Source: JALQTD01 sp036825655 (GTDB lineage: Bacteria > Bacteroidota > Bacteroidia > Flavobacteriales_D > Sanyastnellaceae). From it: DNA of 6,982 nucleotides. The notes beneath the pieces are model-generated. The model did not search any database. It worked only from the letters and a program-made list of their open reading frames with translations, and had not been told where the DNA came from. The DNA lies in the NCBI GenBank assembly GCA_036825655.1, contig DAISXU010000110.1:1-6982 (forward strand). The letters are read 5' to 3'. Position numbers and translations under genes: made by a program. The first letter of the stretch is position 1. Each line of letters begins with the position of its first letter. Shown here piece by piece: positions 1 to 6,857 of the stretch.

Positions 1-101
1 CAGCCTTCCTCCCAATCAACGAACCTCATCCAAAAGAAGGAACACCCCCAATGCGCGAAGCAGCGGTACCACTCTCAAACTCAAAAACCGCACAACATAA
101 T

Positions 102-2435
102 TCAGAGTACCCGCCAGCGCAACCCCGCATAAAACATCCGGCCAAAGATGGGTCCGTAAACCATGCTCGCATCAAAGTACTGATCAAAATCTGAAGGCTC
201 CGCACCAGCACCCAAAATGGGGCGGTCTTGGCGAACATTGGTCAGGTTTTCGACCCCCAAGTAAGCACTGGTCGCAGTTGAAAAATCACGTGTCAACTGC
301 AAATTCAATTGGGTGTAATTAGGAGCCATGTCTGGTAAAGCAAAAGGTTCCGGGTTCATTGCTGTAGATGGCAGACGCTGCACCCCGACCCATTGAATGG
401 TTGCATCCCCTCTCCACTGGCCTCCTTCATCGGCTAAACGACTTGCATAGGATACCTGAGCAAATCCTCGGTGGCGTGAAACAAAGGGGTCTCGAAAAGC
501 GTCGGATGAAATCCTGCTCGTCACTGCATCAACGAAACGATAGGCAAGCCGCAGGTCCAAACGACGATGAGCTGACCAATCCAACTCCGCCAAGGCCGTC
601 TTTGAGCGCGAAATACCCGCCAAGTTGTACAGGACAACCGCATTGGTCGCATGATCTAAATCCACGACTAACCGATCTTGAAATTCCGTCCAATAGGCGT
701 CCAACTTAAAAGAAGCATCCCGGTGGTTCAATTTAAACACCGACGTGAGATTTACTCCGAAATTGGTCGCTATCTCTGGTCGAAAATTCAACTCTTGCAA
801 AGGCGCTAACTCTTCTCCATCCCATGTCCACCAAACCCTGCGACTTGCCCAAGAGCCCAGCTGCTCCATGAGCGGATTAGGCACGCGCATCCCTCGTCCA
901 GCAGAGGCTTTTATAGACACCTCCTCTGTTAGGCTGAATCGAGCATGAAACCGGGGATTGAAAAACCCTCCGAACAAATTATGGCGGTCAAAGCGCAACC
1001 CTGCAACGACATTCCATCGGGTTTGATCATCCAACGTGTATTCGAAGAAAACCCCAGGCACCTGCTCCGTTCGTTTCCAATTGACTTGGACCGAATCGCT
1101 CCAACTTCCGCGTTCATCAAACGCATTGTGGACTAGCGATAAACCCGTCGTGAACTTGTGGTTGGTATTGCCAAGGATTCCAGCATACAGAACATTTGCA
1201 CGAATCATCCGTTCTGTGCCACTGTATCGACTCCCGCCCATGTTCAATTCTGAGCGATGATGAATGGCATTGACTTGTGTCCCAATGCTCCTCCATTCCG
1301 CATCTGGAAAAACAAAGCCGGTTTTAGCACTTACCTCAGCTCGCTCGAGCAAAGATGCACCAAGCCACCCCGGTGAATCGCCGCGATCAAGCTGTAACCA
1401 ATCGTTGAAATCGGACCAATCCCGAGCGCCCATGAATTCTGATGACTGGCCTGTTCGCAATTGTGTGGAGGCCCCAGAAATGGCATACTCCCCTCGTAAA
1501 CCGCGGTCACCCGTGAATTTCCATTCATTTCGCAACACCAAATGCCGCTGCAAGGGAGTATCAAGAAACCCATCCGCATTCCGGTCATTGACCTGGTTGT
1601 TCAATAGAGCGTGGCTTAAAATGGCCGTTCGCCACCGACGGCTTACTTGGTGGGTACTTACGTGATTCCATTCAAAACGACCTGAAGCATTGCCATACAG
1701 ATTAACGTGAAGTGGATCAGCATTCAAGGGGTTTTTTAGAGCGACATTGATTTGACCCGTCATGCTCTCATAGCCCGAAGTGACTGCTCCAGCGCCTTTC
1801 GTTATCGAGATAGACTGAACCCAATCCCCAGGAATCAACAACAAACCTTGCACCACGGATAACCCACGAGGACCCGGCATGTTGTCCACCAACAACTGCG
1901 TGTACTTCCCGTCCAACCCCAGCATTTTAATTTGACGCGTTCCCGTAACAGCATCGGTGAATGAAGCATCCACAGAAGCATTGGTTTCAAAAGCCTCAGA
2001 CAGGTTGCAACAAGCCGCCTTCACAAGCTCTGCACGGTTCAGCGTTTGAACATTGATCGGATTCATCAAAGACAAGCTCGATGCCCTGCGGCTCGTCGCA
2101 ACCTCAGCCGCGCCCAGGGTGACACCCGCTCTGAGCACCAACTCCACAAAACGGTCACCCTCCCAAACCCACCCCGATGGCTCAAATCCAACCATGGAGG
2201 CCTCTATGGTATCCCCCATTGCAATCCCAGACACTTGAAAAACACCAAAAGCATCTGAAACGGTCAGGATGTCTTTACCTAAAACCCGAACGTGAGCGCC
2301 TGGCATGGGCGTGTGCTTCAGTTCGAACTGACCTGTTTCCTCGTAAACTTTGCCTTTGACTGTTTGGGCCACACCCTCAGAAACACATAGACCCAACAAG
2401 GTCCATATCAATGCCCCATGGAGGGTTTTAATCAT
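102..2435 (-). CDS. TonB-dependent outer-membrane receptor, metal (probably copper) type with Cys-Cys plug motif
   Basis: Predicted 777-residue outer-membrane active transporter powered by TonB/ExbBD. I place the start at the ATG at 2435, which begins a clear signal peptide (hydrophobic run about residues 8-19, cleavage near VAQ at 22-24); the 37 residues readable upstream lack signal character and lie inside the preceding gene. A carboxypeptidase-regulatory-like domain follows (about 25-102), then the plug (about 125-240, with NMPGPRG at 185-191 and SGYESMTGQINV at 220-231), then a beta-barrel ending in alternating aromatic and basic residues (LRWRVL). Adjacent cysteines C142-C143 sit in AACCNLSEAFETN at the front of the plug, a motif I recall from Bacteroidota receptors found beside HMA proteins. 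An early barrel loop carries DRNADGFLD (284-292), resembling a calcium-binding DxNxDGxxD loop. The start overlaps the stop of the HMA gene by eight bases (ATGATTAA), implying translational coupling. The receptor class is secure; the substrate is inferred from the partner and the cysteines. Confidence 0.92.
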   Translation of the reverse strand: MIKTLHGALIWTLLGLCVSEGVAQTVKGKVYEETGQFELKHTPMPGAHVRVLGKDILTVSDAFGVFQVSGIAMGDTIEASMVGFEPSGWVWEGDRFVELVLRAGVTLGAAEVATSRRASSLSLMNPINVQTLNRAELVKAACCNLSEAFETNASVDASFTDAVTGTRQIKMLGLDGKYTQLLVDNMPGPRGLSVVQGLLLIPGDWVQSISITKGAGAVTSGYESMTGQINVALKNPLNADPLHVNLYGNASGRFEWNHVSTHQVSRRWRTAILSHALLNNQVNDRNADGFLDTPLQRHLVLRNEWKFTGDRGLRGEYAISGASTQLRTGQSSEFMGARDWSDFNDWLQLDRGDSPGWLGASLLERAEVSAKTGFVFPDAEWRSIGTQVNAIHHRSELNMGGSRYSGTERMIRANVLYAGILGNTNHKFTTGLSLVHNAFDERGSWSDSVQVNWKRTEQVPGVFFEYTLDDQTRWNVVAGLRFDRHNLFGGFFNPRFHARFSLTEEVSIKASAGRGMRVPNPLMEQLGSWASRRVWWTWDGEELAPLQELNFRPEIATNFGVNLTSVFKLNHRDASFKLDAYWTEFQDRLVVDLDHATNAVVLYNLAGISRSKTALAELDWSAHRRLDLRLAYRFVDAVTSRISSDAFRDPFVSRHRGFAQVSYASRLADEGGQWRGDATIQWVGVQRLPSTAMNPEPFALPDMAPNYTQLNLQLTRDFSTATSAYLGVENLTNVRQDRPILGAGAEPSDFDQYFDASMVYGPIFGRMFYAGLRWRVL

Positions 2436-2769
2436 CCTTCGTGCAGGTGGCCCCTTCTCGGTACTTGCAACAACCATGCAGCCCCGCATACTGCTCATCT
2501 GTGGCCTTTCCGGCTGCTGTATCATGACCGACGGCGTGCAAAGCATCGTGCAGATCCTGTTCGGTCAATTGCTTTGACTTGTAAACTACCGTTAATAGCT
2601 TGGAGTCCTGATCCCATTCTGCCGCTACTACCCCGGGTACATCAAGCGCAGCTTCTATTCGCTGTTCGCACATTCCGCAAACGCCTTCAACCCGAAAGGT
2701 TGATGTGGTTTTTTGTGCGGAAGACACCGTAAAAAAGGTCAAACCGCAGAGCAATAAGAGGTATCTCAT
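2428..2769 (-). CDS. Exported heavy-metal-associated (HMA) domain protein, periplasmic metal carrier
   Basis: A 113-residue protein with a signal peptide (MRYLLLLCGLTFFTVSSA, cleavage before Q19) followed by one HMA ferredoxin-like fold (about 22-85). The metal-binding loop reads GVCGMCEQRIE, with a CxxC at C31 and C34 that would bind Cu(I) or another soft metal. Beyond the domain a short tail has HGCCKYRE (98-105) with adjacent C100-C101 and a further C109, so the mature protein has five cysteines. The tail resembles small secreted HMA proteins of Bacteroidota rather than cytoplasmic CopZ. C8 lies in the hydrophobic core and does not form a lipobox. The start is well fixed: an in-frame TGA lies two codons upstream (2775-2773). 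It is first in a two-gene operon with the TonB-dependent receptor. Likely role: accept or buffer metal in the periplasm; the direction of transfer and the metal are inference. Confidence 0.88.
   Translation of the reverse strand: MRYLLLLCGLTFFTVSSAQKTTSTFRVEGVCGMCEQRIEAALDVPGVVAAEWDQDSKLLTVVYKSKQLTEQDLHDALHAVGHDTAAGKATDEQYAGLHGCCKYREGATCTKDD
2433..2455 (-). promoter_or_regulatory. ATGATTAA start-stop overlap coupling HMA gene to receptor gene
   Basis: The receptor ATG (2435-2433) lies inside the last codons of the HMA gene, whose TAA is at 2430-2428, giving an eight-base overlap. Only a short AAGG stands immediately before the ATG, too close for a normal ribosome binding site, so reinitiation by ribosomes finishing the HMA gene is the likely way the receptor is translated. 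Confidence 0.6.
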
Positions 2770-2773
2770 GAAT

Positions 2774-2804
2774 CAAAGGTAGTTGGTTTTCAACTTTTAT
2801 TCAA
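2774..2804 (-). promoter_or_regulatory. Bacteroidota-type promoter of the HMA-receptor operon (TTG-N20-TACCTTTG)
   Basis: On the minus strand the -7 element TACCTTTG (2781-2774) matches TAnnTTTG exactly, and a -33 TTG (2804-2802) lies 20 bases upstream, within the 17-23 spacing known for the primary sigma factor of Bacteroidota. Only four bases separate the -7 box from the ATG at 2769, so the transcript would have almost no leader. Inside the promoter, GGTTTT (2785-2790) and AAAACC (2804-2809) form a six-base inverted repeat that could serve a regulator or be chance. Confidence 0.72.
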
Positions 2805-2823
2805 AAACCGCAACTGCAGTTGC
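2803..2823 (-). terminator. Probable weak intrinsic terminator of the sdh operon, or operator palindrome
   Basis: A perfect 14-base palindrome GCAACTGCAGTTGC (2810-2823) can fold on the minus-strand RNA as a five-base-pair stem with a TGCA loop, followed by GG and five T residues (2807-2803). It starts 43 bases beyond the sdhB stop, a sensible position for a terminator. The short stem and short T run make it weak. As it abuts the -33 element of the HMA promoter, the same palindrome could instead be a binding site for a dimeric regulator; the sequence alone does not decide. Confidence 0.45.
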
Positions 2824-2866
2824 ACCATATGATCAGAGACTTGACCTGCCCATCAACGTGACAGCT

Positions 2867-3616
2867 TCACTCTCCCTTTACTGATGCTGCGAGGTAATCA
2901 CGGTTCATTCTTGCAATGTTCGTCAAGCTGATGCCTTTGGGACACTCAACCTCACAAGCTCCCGTGTTGGTGCAGTTTCCAAAACCCTCCTTGTCCATCT
3001 GTTCAACCATGCTCTTAGCCCGTGCCGCGCGTTCCGGTTGGCCTTGAGGCAACAACGCCAATTGTGAAACTTTCGCCGACACAAACAACATGGCTGAGGC
3101 GTTTTTGCAAGTGGCTACGCACGCTCCGCAACCAATGCATGTCGCGGCATTGAAGGCCTCATCAGCATCATGCTTAGGAATGGGTGTGGCATTTGCGTCA
3201 ATGGTGTTGCCGGAAGTGTTAACAGACACATACCCTCCAGCCTGAATGACTCGATCAAATGCACCCCGATCAACGACAAGGTCTTTAATGACTGGAAAAG
3301 CCTTCGCCCTCCAGGGTTCAATGTAAATCGTATCGCCGTCCTTGAACGACCGCATGTGCAATTGGCACGTAGTCACTCCGCGGCCTGGACCATGTGCTTC
3401 GCCATTGATGAACATGGAGCACATGCCACAAATGCCTTCTCGGCAATCGTGATCAAATGCAATGGGGTCTTTTCCCTCTCGAATAATCTGGTCGTTGAGT
3501 ACGTCCATCATTTCCAAGAACGACATGTGCTCCGAGATGTTAGAAACCGGATAGGTTTCCATCTTTCCTTTTTCTTCTGGGCCATTTTGGCGCCAAATCT
3601 TCAATGTCAAGTTCAT
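2867..3616 (-). CDS. sdhB: Succinate dehydrogenase/fumarate reductase iron-sulfur subunit
   Basis: The 249-residue subunit that passes electrons from the flavin of SdhA to the heme and quinone of SdhC, on the cytoplasmic face of the inner membrane. The N-terminal plant-ferredoxin-like domain holds the [2Fe-2S] ligands C58, C63, C66 and C84 (CREGICGMC...C). The C-terminal alpha-helical domain holds CIGCGACVATC (160-170) and the C215/C221/C225 group. By the E. coli pattern, C160, C163, C166 and C225 bind [4Fe-4S], and C170, C215 and C221 bind [3Fe-4S]. No ligand is missing and the length is normal. The ATG follows the sdhA stop by eight bases with no Shine-Dalgarno sequence, consistent with coupled translation. 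It is the last gene of sdhCAB. The sequence does not show whether the enzyme mainly oxidises succinate or reduces fumarate; the first is likelier in an aerobe. Confidence 0.97.
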   Translation of the reverse strand: MNLTLKIWRQNGPEEKGKMETYPVSNISEHMSFLEMMDVLNDQIIREGKDPIAFDHDCREGICGMCSMFINGEAHGPGRGVTTCQLHMRSFKDGDTIYIEPWRAKAFPVIKDLVVDRGAFDRVIQAGGYVSVNTSGNTIDANATPIPKHDADEAFNAATCIGCGACVATCKNASAMLFVSAKVSQLALLPQGQPERAARAKSMVEQMDKEGFGNCTNTGACEVECPKGISLTNIARMNRDYLAASVKGE

Positions 3617-3624
3617 GGTACTGA

Positions 3625-5622
3625 TTACTTGTAGCTACGTTGTTTCAGCTCAATGTTTTCATAAACCAACTCCTCTTTCTCCAACTCAGGATTCGAAGGG
3701 TCTCCTGCATACTTCCAAGCCGAAACGAATGTGAATTCCTCGTCATTCCTCAACGCTTCGCCCTCTTCTGTTTGATGCTCCTCCCTGAAATGTCCTCCGC
3801 ATGATTCCTCGCGATCCAAAGCGTCCTTGCACATCAATTCGCCGAGCTCTATCAAATCAGCAACGCGGCCCGCTTTATCCAATTCTGGGTTGTACCTGTC
3901 AGCAGATCCAGGAACTTTAACGTCCTTCCAAAACTCCTCCCTTAAAGCCTGAATGTCCAAGATGGCTTGTTGGAGGTCCTTGGCATTCCTTGCCATTCCA
4001 CAATTTTCCCACATGATTCGGCCTAACCGGCGATGGAAGTCATCCACTGGGGTCTTCCCATCGTTTTTGAGGAAATGTTTCACCCTTTCTGCAACGCCTT
4101 TCTCAGCCTCTTCAAAGGCAGGATGCTGTGTAGAAATTGCTCCCGTCCGAATGTCATCAGCGAGGTAATCACCGATGGTGTAAGGAAGAACGAAATAACC
4201 ATCCGCCAATCCTTGCATCAAGGCAGACGCCCCAAGGCGATTCGCACCGTGATCCGAGAAATTTGCTTCGCCAGCTGCATACAGTCCAGGGACTGAAGTC
4301 ATCAAATTGTAATCAACCCAAAGGCCACCCATGGTGTAATGCACCGCAGGGTAAATCTTCATGGGGGTTTCATAAGGGTTATCCGCAGTGATCTGCTTGT
4401 ACATGTCAAACAGGTTGCCATATTTGGCCTTCACAACGCCCTTACCAAGCTCTTTAATTTGTTCGGGCGTCGGGTTATCAATGCGTTGAATTTTTGCCTC
4501 GGTTGCACCATAGCGTTCAATGGCACTCGCGTAATCCAAGTAAACCGCCTCCCCAGTTTCATTGACACCGAATCCAGCATCGCAGCGCTCCTTTGCCGCA
4601 CGTGAGGCAACATCACGTGGAACCAAATTACCAAAGGCCGGATAACGTCTTTCCAAGTAATAATCTCGGTCCTCTTCAGCAATTTCAATGGCCCTCAAAC
4701 GGCCTTCCCTCACCGCCTTTGCGTCTTCCAATTTCTTTGGAACCCAAATGCGCCCATCGTTCCGAAGGGATTCTGACATCAATGTCAATTTTGACTGATG
4801 GCTTCCAGAAACGGGAATGCAGGTTGGGTGGATTTGTGTAAAGCTCGGATTCGCGAAGTGAGCGCCCTTCTTGTGAGCTTTCCATGCCGCTGACACGTTC
4901 GACCCCATGGCGTTGGTGCTCAGGAAAAATACGTTTCCATATCCTCCGGATGCTAAAACCACCGCATGAGCCCCATGGCGCTCAATTTCTCCTGTAACCA
5001 AATTGCGCGCGATGATTCCACGGCATTTGCCTTCAATCATCACCACATCCATCATCTCGTGGCGATTGAACATCTCCACCTTCCCTTTCGAAATTTGACG
5101 GCTCAATGCAGAGTAGGCTCCGAGCAAAAGTTGCTGGCCTGTCTGGCCTTTAGCGTAAAAGGTGCGGGACACCTGCACACCACCAAAAGAACGGTTGTCC
5201 AACATCCCGCCATAGTCTCGTGCGAATGGCACTCCTTGAGCCACGCACTGATCGATGATGTTCACGCTCACTTCTGCCAAACGGTACACGTTGGCTTCTC
5301 GGCTTCTGTAATCACCGCCTTTTACGGTGTCGTAGAACAGCCTATACGTGGAATCTCCATCGTTCTGGTAATTCTTAGCCGCATTGATCCCGCCTTGCGC
5401 AGCGATCGAGTGGGCTCGCCTCGGCGAGTCCTGGAAGCAAAATGCTTTCACATTGTACCCCATTTCAGCCAAAGATGCTGCTGCCGAACTTCCGGCAAGT
5501 CCCGTCCCCACGACAATTACATCTATGGATCGCTTATTCGCTGGATTCACCAAGCGAATCGAATTCTTGTGATTCGTCCACTTCTCGGCGATTGGACCCT
5601 GAGGAATTTTAGATTCTAACAT
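3625..5622 (-). CDS. sdhA: Succinate dehydrogenase/fumarate reductase flavoprotein subunit
   Basis: The catalytic subunit, interconverting succinate and fumarate with covalently bound FAD. I choose the ATG at 5622 (665 residues) over a GTG at 5631 (668), because Bacteroidota homologues as I recall them begin with M, one or two residues and then a D/E-S-K-I/V-P-like stretch, as in MLESKIPQGPIAEKW here. The Rossmann FAD motif is G39-T-G-L-A-G44. H71 in RRAHSIAAQGG is the expected flavin-attachment histidine. Active-site candidates by family pattern are H265 (IHPT), R341 (PRDVASRA), H428 (VHYTMGG) and R462 (HGANRLGAS). The C-terminal helical domain is complete, with CGGHFREE near the end. The length suits the larger type-B/Bacteroidota form rather than the roughly 590-residue proteobacterial SdhA. 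It lies 14 bases after sdhC and 8 before sdhB. No lesion is seen. Confidence 0.97.
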   Translation of the reverse strand: MLESKIPQGPIAEKWTNHKNSIRLVNPANKRSIDVIVVGTGLAGSSAAASLAEMGYNVKAFCFQDSPRRAHSIAAQGGINAAKNYQNDGDSTYRLFYDTVKGGDYRSREANVYRLAEVSVNIIDQCVAQGVPFARDYGGMLDNRSFGGVQVSRTFYAKGQTGQQLLLGAYSALSRQISKGKVEMFNRHEMMDVVMIEGKCRGIIARNLVTGEIERHGAHAVVLASGGYGNVFFLSTNAMGSNVSAAWKAHKKGAHFANPSFTQIHPTCIPVSGSHQSKLTLMSESLRNDGRIWVPKKLEDAKAVREGRLRAIEIAEEDRDYYLERRYPAFGNLVPRDVASRAAKERCDAGFGVNETGEAVYLDYASAIERYGATEAKIQRIDNPTPEQIKELGKGVVKAKYGNLFDMYKQITADNPYETPMKIYPAVHYTMGGLWVDYNLMTSVPGLYAAGEANFSDHGANRLGASALMQGLADGYFVLPYTIGDYLADDIRTGAISTQHPAFEEAEKGVAERVKHFLKNDGKTPVDDFHRRLGRIMWENCGMARNAKDLQQAILDIQALREEFWKDVKVPGSADRYNPELDKAGRVADLIELGELMCKDALDREESCGGHFREEHQTEEGEALRNDEEFTFVSAWKYAGDPSNPELEKEELVYENIELKQRSYK

Positions 5623-5636
5623 GGCTGCCACTGAAA

Positions 5637-6341
5637 TTAGAGCTGGGTGAAGTACAAATAGACTGGAATTGCTGCAAAGGCCAGAGGGACCAAAACACTA
5701 AAGGCCTGTCCGATTCGCGCGATGATGGGTGTGTATTTTGCTGATCGAAGCCCAAAAGACTGAAAAGCACTCGCAAACCCATGCCATAGATGGAAACCGA
5801 TAGCGAGTTGGGCGAGCACATAAAAGGCTACCGCCAGCCCTGCAAGAGAATTCGCAGGTCCAAAAAAGGCAAGGACCACTTCATGCAAATCCTTAACCAC
5901 AACCCCTGATTCCAACACATATTCCTTTGGATTTCCAAAATGCATCACATACCAAAAATTCTGCATGTGAGTCGCAAGAAAGGCCAAAACGATGGTGCCA
6001 AGTATGGCCATATTTCTGCTGCTCCATCCCGAATTCGCAGAGCCCTTCTCCTTAGCATACCGCACTGGCCTGGCTGCACGATTTGCCAAAACCAACATGA
6101 AACCGTCCACCACATGAAGTAGAATGCCCAAGTAAGTGGCGTAACTCAGGATTTTCACCAACGGAAATGTAGTCATGAACAACGCGTACGCATTGAATGC
6201 ATCCTTGCCTTCCTTCCCGCCCTGGAAAAGCTGAAGATTTCCCAAAAGGTGCCCTACCAAAAAGAGGCACAGAAAAAGGCCTGTTGCGGCCATGGCATAC
6301 TTCTTCGAAAGGGAAGATGGAAACAAGCCCTTGTTGCTCAT
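5637..6341 (-). CDS. sdhC: Succinate dehydrogenase cytochrome b subunit, type-B di-heme membrane anchor
   Basis: A 234-residue integral membrane protein that anchors SdhAB and reduces the quinone (menaquinone is expected in this phylum). Five hydrophobic helices can be read at about 15-39, 60-86, 110-134, 152-182 and 207-231, the single-polypeptide type-B layout; this explains why no sdhD is present. Likely axial heme ligands, by comparison with the Wolinella and Bacillus anchors, are H31, H76, H125 and H184, with H187 an alternative for the last. The N-terminal KKYAMAATGLFLCLFLVGHLLGN is typical of the Bacteroidota family. The ATG at 6341 is preceded by a promoter and a leader of roughly 15-20 bases with no Shine-Dalgarno sequence. 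It is the first gene of sdhCAB; its TAA is 14 bases before the preferred sdhA start. Confidence 0.95.
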   Translation of the reverse strand: MSNKGLFPSSLSKKYAMAATGLFLCLFLVGHLLGNLQLFQGGKEGKDAFNAYALFMTTFPLVKILSYATYLGILLHVVDGFMLVLANRAARPVRYAKEKGSANSGWSSRNMAILGTIVLAFLATHMQNFWYVMHFGNPKEYVLESGVVVKDLHEVVLAFFGPANSLAGLAVAFYVLAQLAIGFHLWHGFASAFQSFGLRSAKYTPIIARIGQAFSVLVPLAFAAIPVYLYFTQL

Positions 6342-6362
6342 TGTAGATCAATTCGTTCGTTA

Positions 6363-6393
6363 CAAAGATAGGTGGGACAGGACGGCAGGCCAA
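6363..6393 (-). promoter_or_regulatory. Bacteroidota-type promoter of sdhCAB (TTG-N20-TATCTTTG)
   Basis: On the minus strand TATCTTTG (6370-6363) is an exact TAnnTTTG -7 element, with a TTG (6393-6391) exactly 20 bases upstream. The -7 box ends 21 bases before the sdhC ATG, giving a short untranslated leader. The spacing equals that of the HMA-operon promoter. It lies downstream of the ssb terminator, so sdhCAB should be transcribed independently of ssb. Confidence 0.78.
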
Positions 6394-6441
6394 TGATTCT
6401 ATCCTTCACTTCCGATAAAAACAAGGAAAGCAGCGCCAAGG

Positions 6442-6455
6442 TTTCCCCGGGGAAA
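6442..6455. repeat. Perfect 14-base palindrome TTTCCCCGGGGAAA
   Basis: A perfect inverted repeat centred between 6448 and 6449, directly beyond the T run of the ssb terminator and about 50 bases upstream of the sdhC -33 element. It could be an operator for sdhCAB or an extra hairpin trailing the terminator. No known regulator site is recognised. Confidence 0.4.
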
Positions 6456-6491
6456 AAAAAGGGCGCCCCAGAGTGTAGACCCGGAACGCCC
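6453..6491 (-). terminator. Strong intrinsic terminator of ssb
   Basis: On the minus strand GGGCGTTCC (6491-6483) pairs with GGGGCGCCC (6469-6461) in nine base pairs, two of them G-U, around a 13-base loop. It is followed at once by eight T residues (6460-6453). The stem begins six bases after the ssb TGA, a classic arrangement. Confidence 0.88.
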
Positions 6492-6497
6492 CACTCA

Positions 6498-6857
6498 TCA
6501 GGCTCCCATGTCCCCCTGCTCCGATCGCTTCTCGAGCAACAACAACTCGTTAGCGACCACCTCCGTCACATACCGGGTATGGCCCTCAGAGTCCTCATAA
6601 GTCCGGTAAGATAACCGCCCTTCTACCGCAACTTCTGAGCCCTTTTGGAGGTAAGAACCAGCGACCTCCGACAACTTTCCCCAAACAACTACATCGTGCC
6701 ACTGGGTTCTCTCCATGCGATCACCTGATGCGTTCTTATAAACTTCGTTTGTGGCCATGGGAAAACTGGCCTTGGTCTTTCCTTCTTCAAATTGAACCAG
6801 CTCAGGGTCCTTTCCCAGCCGACCAATGAGCTGGACTTTGTTGCGCAATGCATTCAT
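6498..6857 (-). CDS. ssb: Single-stranded DNA-binding protein, short tail-less form
   Basis: A 119-residue protein, almost entirely one OB fold, that coats single-stranded DNA in replication, repair or recombination. The start MNALRNKVQLIGRLGKDPE is the usual N-terminus of Bacteroidota Ssb, followed by FPMATNEVYKN (32-42), TQWHDVVVWGKLSEVAGSYLQKGSEVAVEGRL and the family-typical RYVTEVVANELLLLE. It ends EKRSEQGDMGA, without the long linker and acidic DDDIPF-like tip by which E. coli Ssb recruits partner proteins. The end is natural: two tandem in-frame TGA codons (6500-6495) precede a terminator. The ATG at 6857 follows an A-rich stretch (CCAAAAACAA), a common context for starts in this phylum. 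A second, tailed Ssb may exist elsewhere in the genome; this cannot be seen here. Confidence 0.95.
   Translation of the reverse strand: MNALRNKVQLIGRLGKDPELVQFEEGKTKASFPMATNEVYKNASGDRMERTQWHDVVVWGKLSEVAGSYLQKGSEVAVEGRLSYRTYEDSEGHTRYVTEVVANELLLLEKRSEQGDMGA

Noticed and set aside
1..29. Minus-strand ATG at 29 opening a frame MRFVDWEEG to the window edge, possibly the next gene
   Set aside because: Only nine residues are visible, with no promoter or recognisable family; it may be real but cannot be supported here.
63..91. GCGGT/ACCGC inverted repeat just after the receptor stop, as a terminator
   Set aside because: The stem has five pairs around a 19-base loop, and the T run lies inside the loop, not after the stem.
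368..1665. Several plus-strand frames of 60-133 residues opposite the receptor gene
   Set aside because: They mutually overlap, have no family features, and mirror the codons of the real gene.
2436..2546. Longer receptor start at 2546 giving 814 residues
   Set aside because: The added residues are polar, overlap the HMA gene in another frame and would bury the signal peptide; the ATG at 2435 is far better.
4966..5619. 217-residue plus-strand open frame opposite sdhA
   Set aside because: It is antisense to a fully conserved gene, has no recognisable domain or promoter, and such shadows are common opposite long coding regions.
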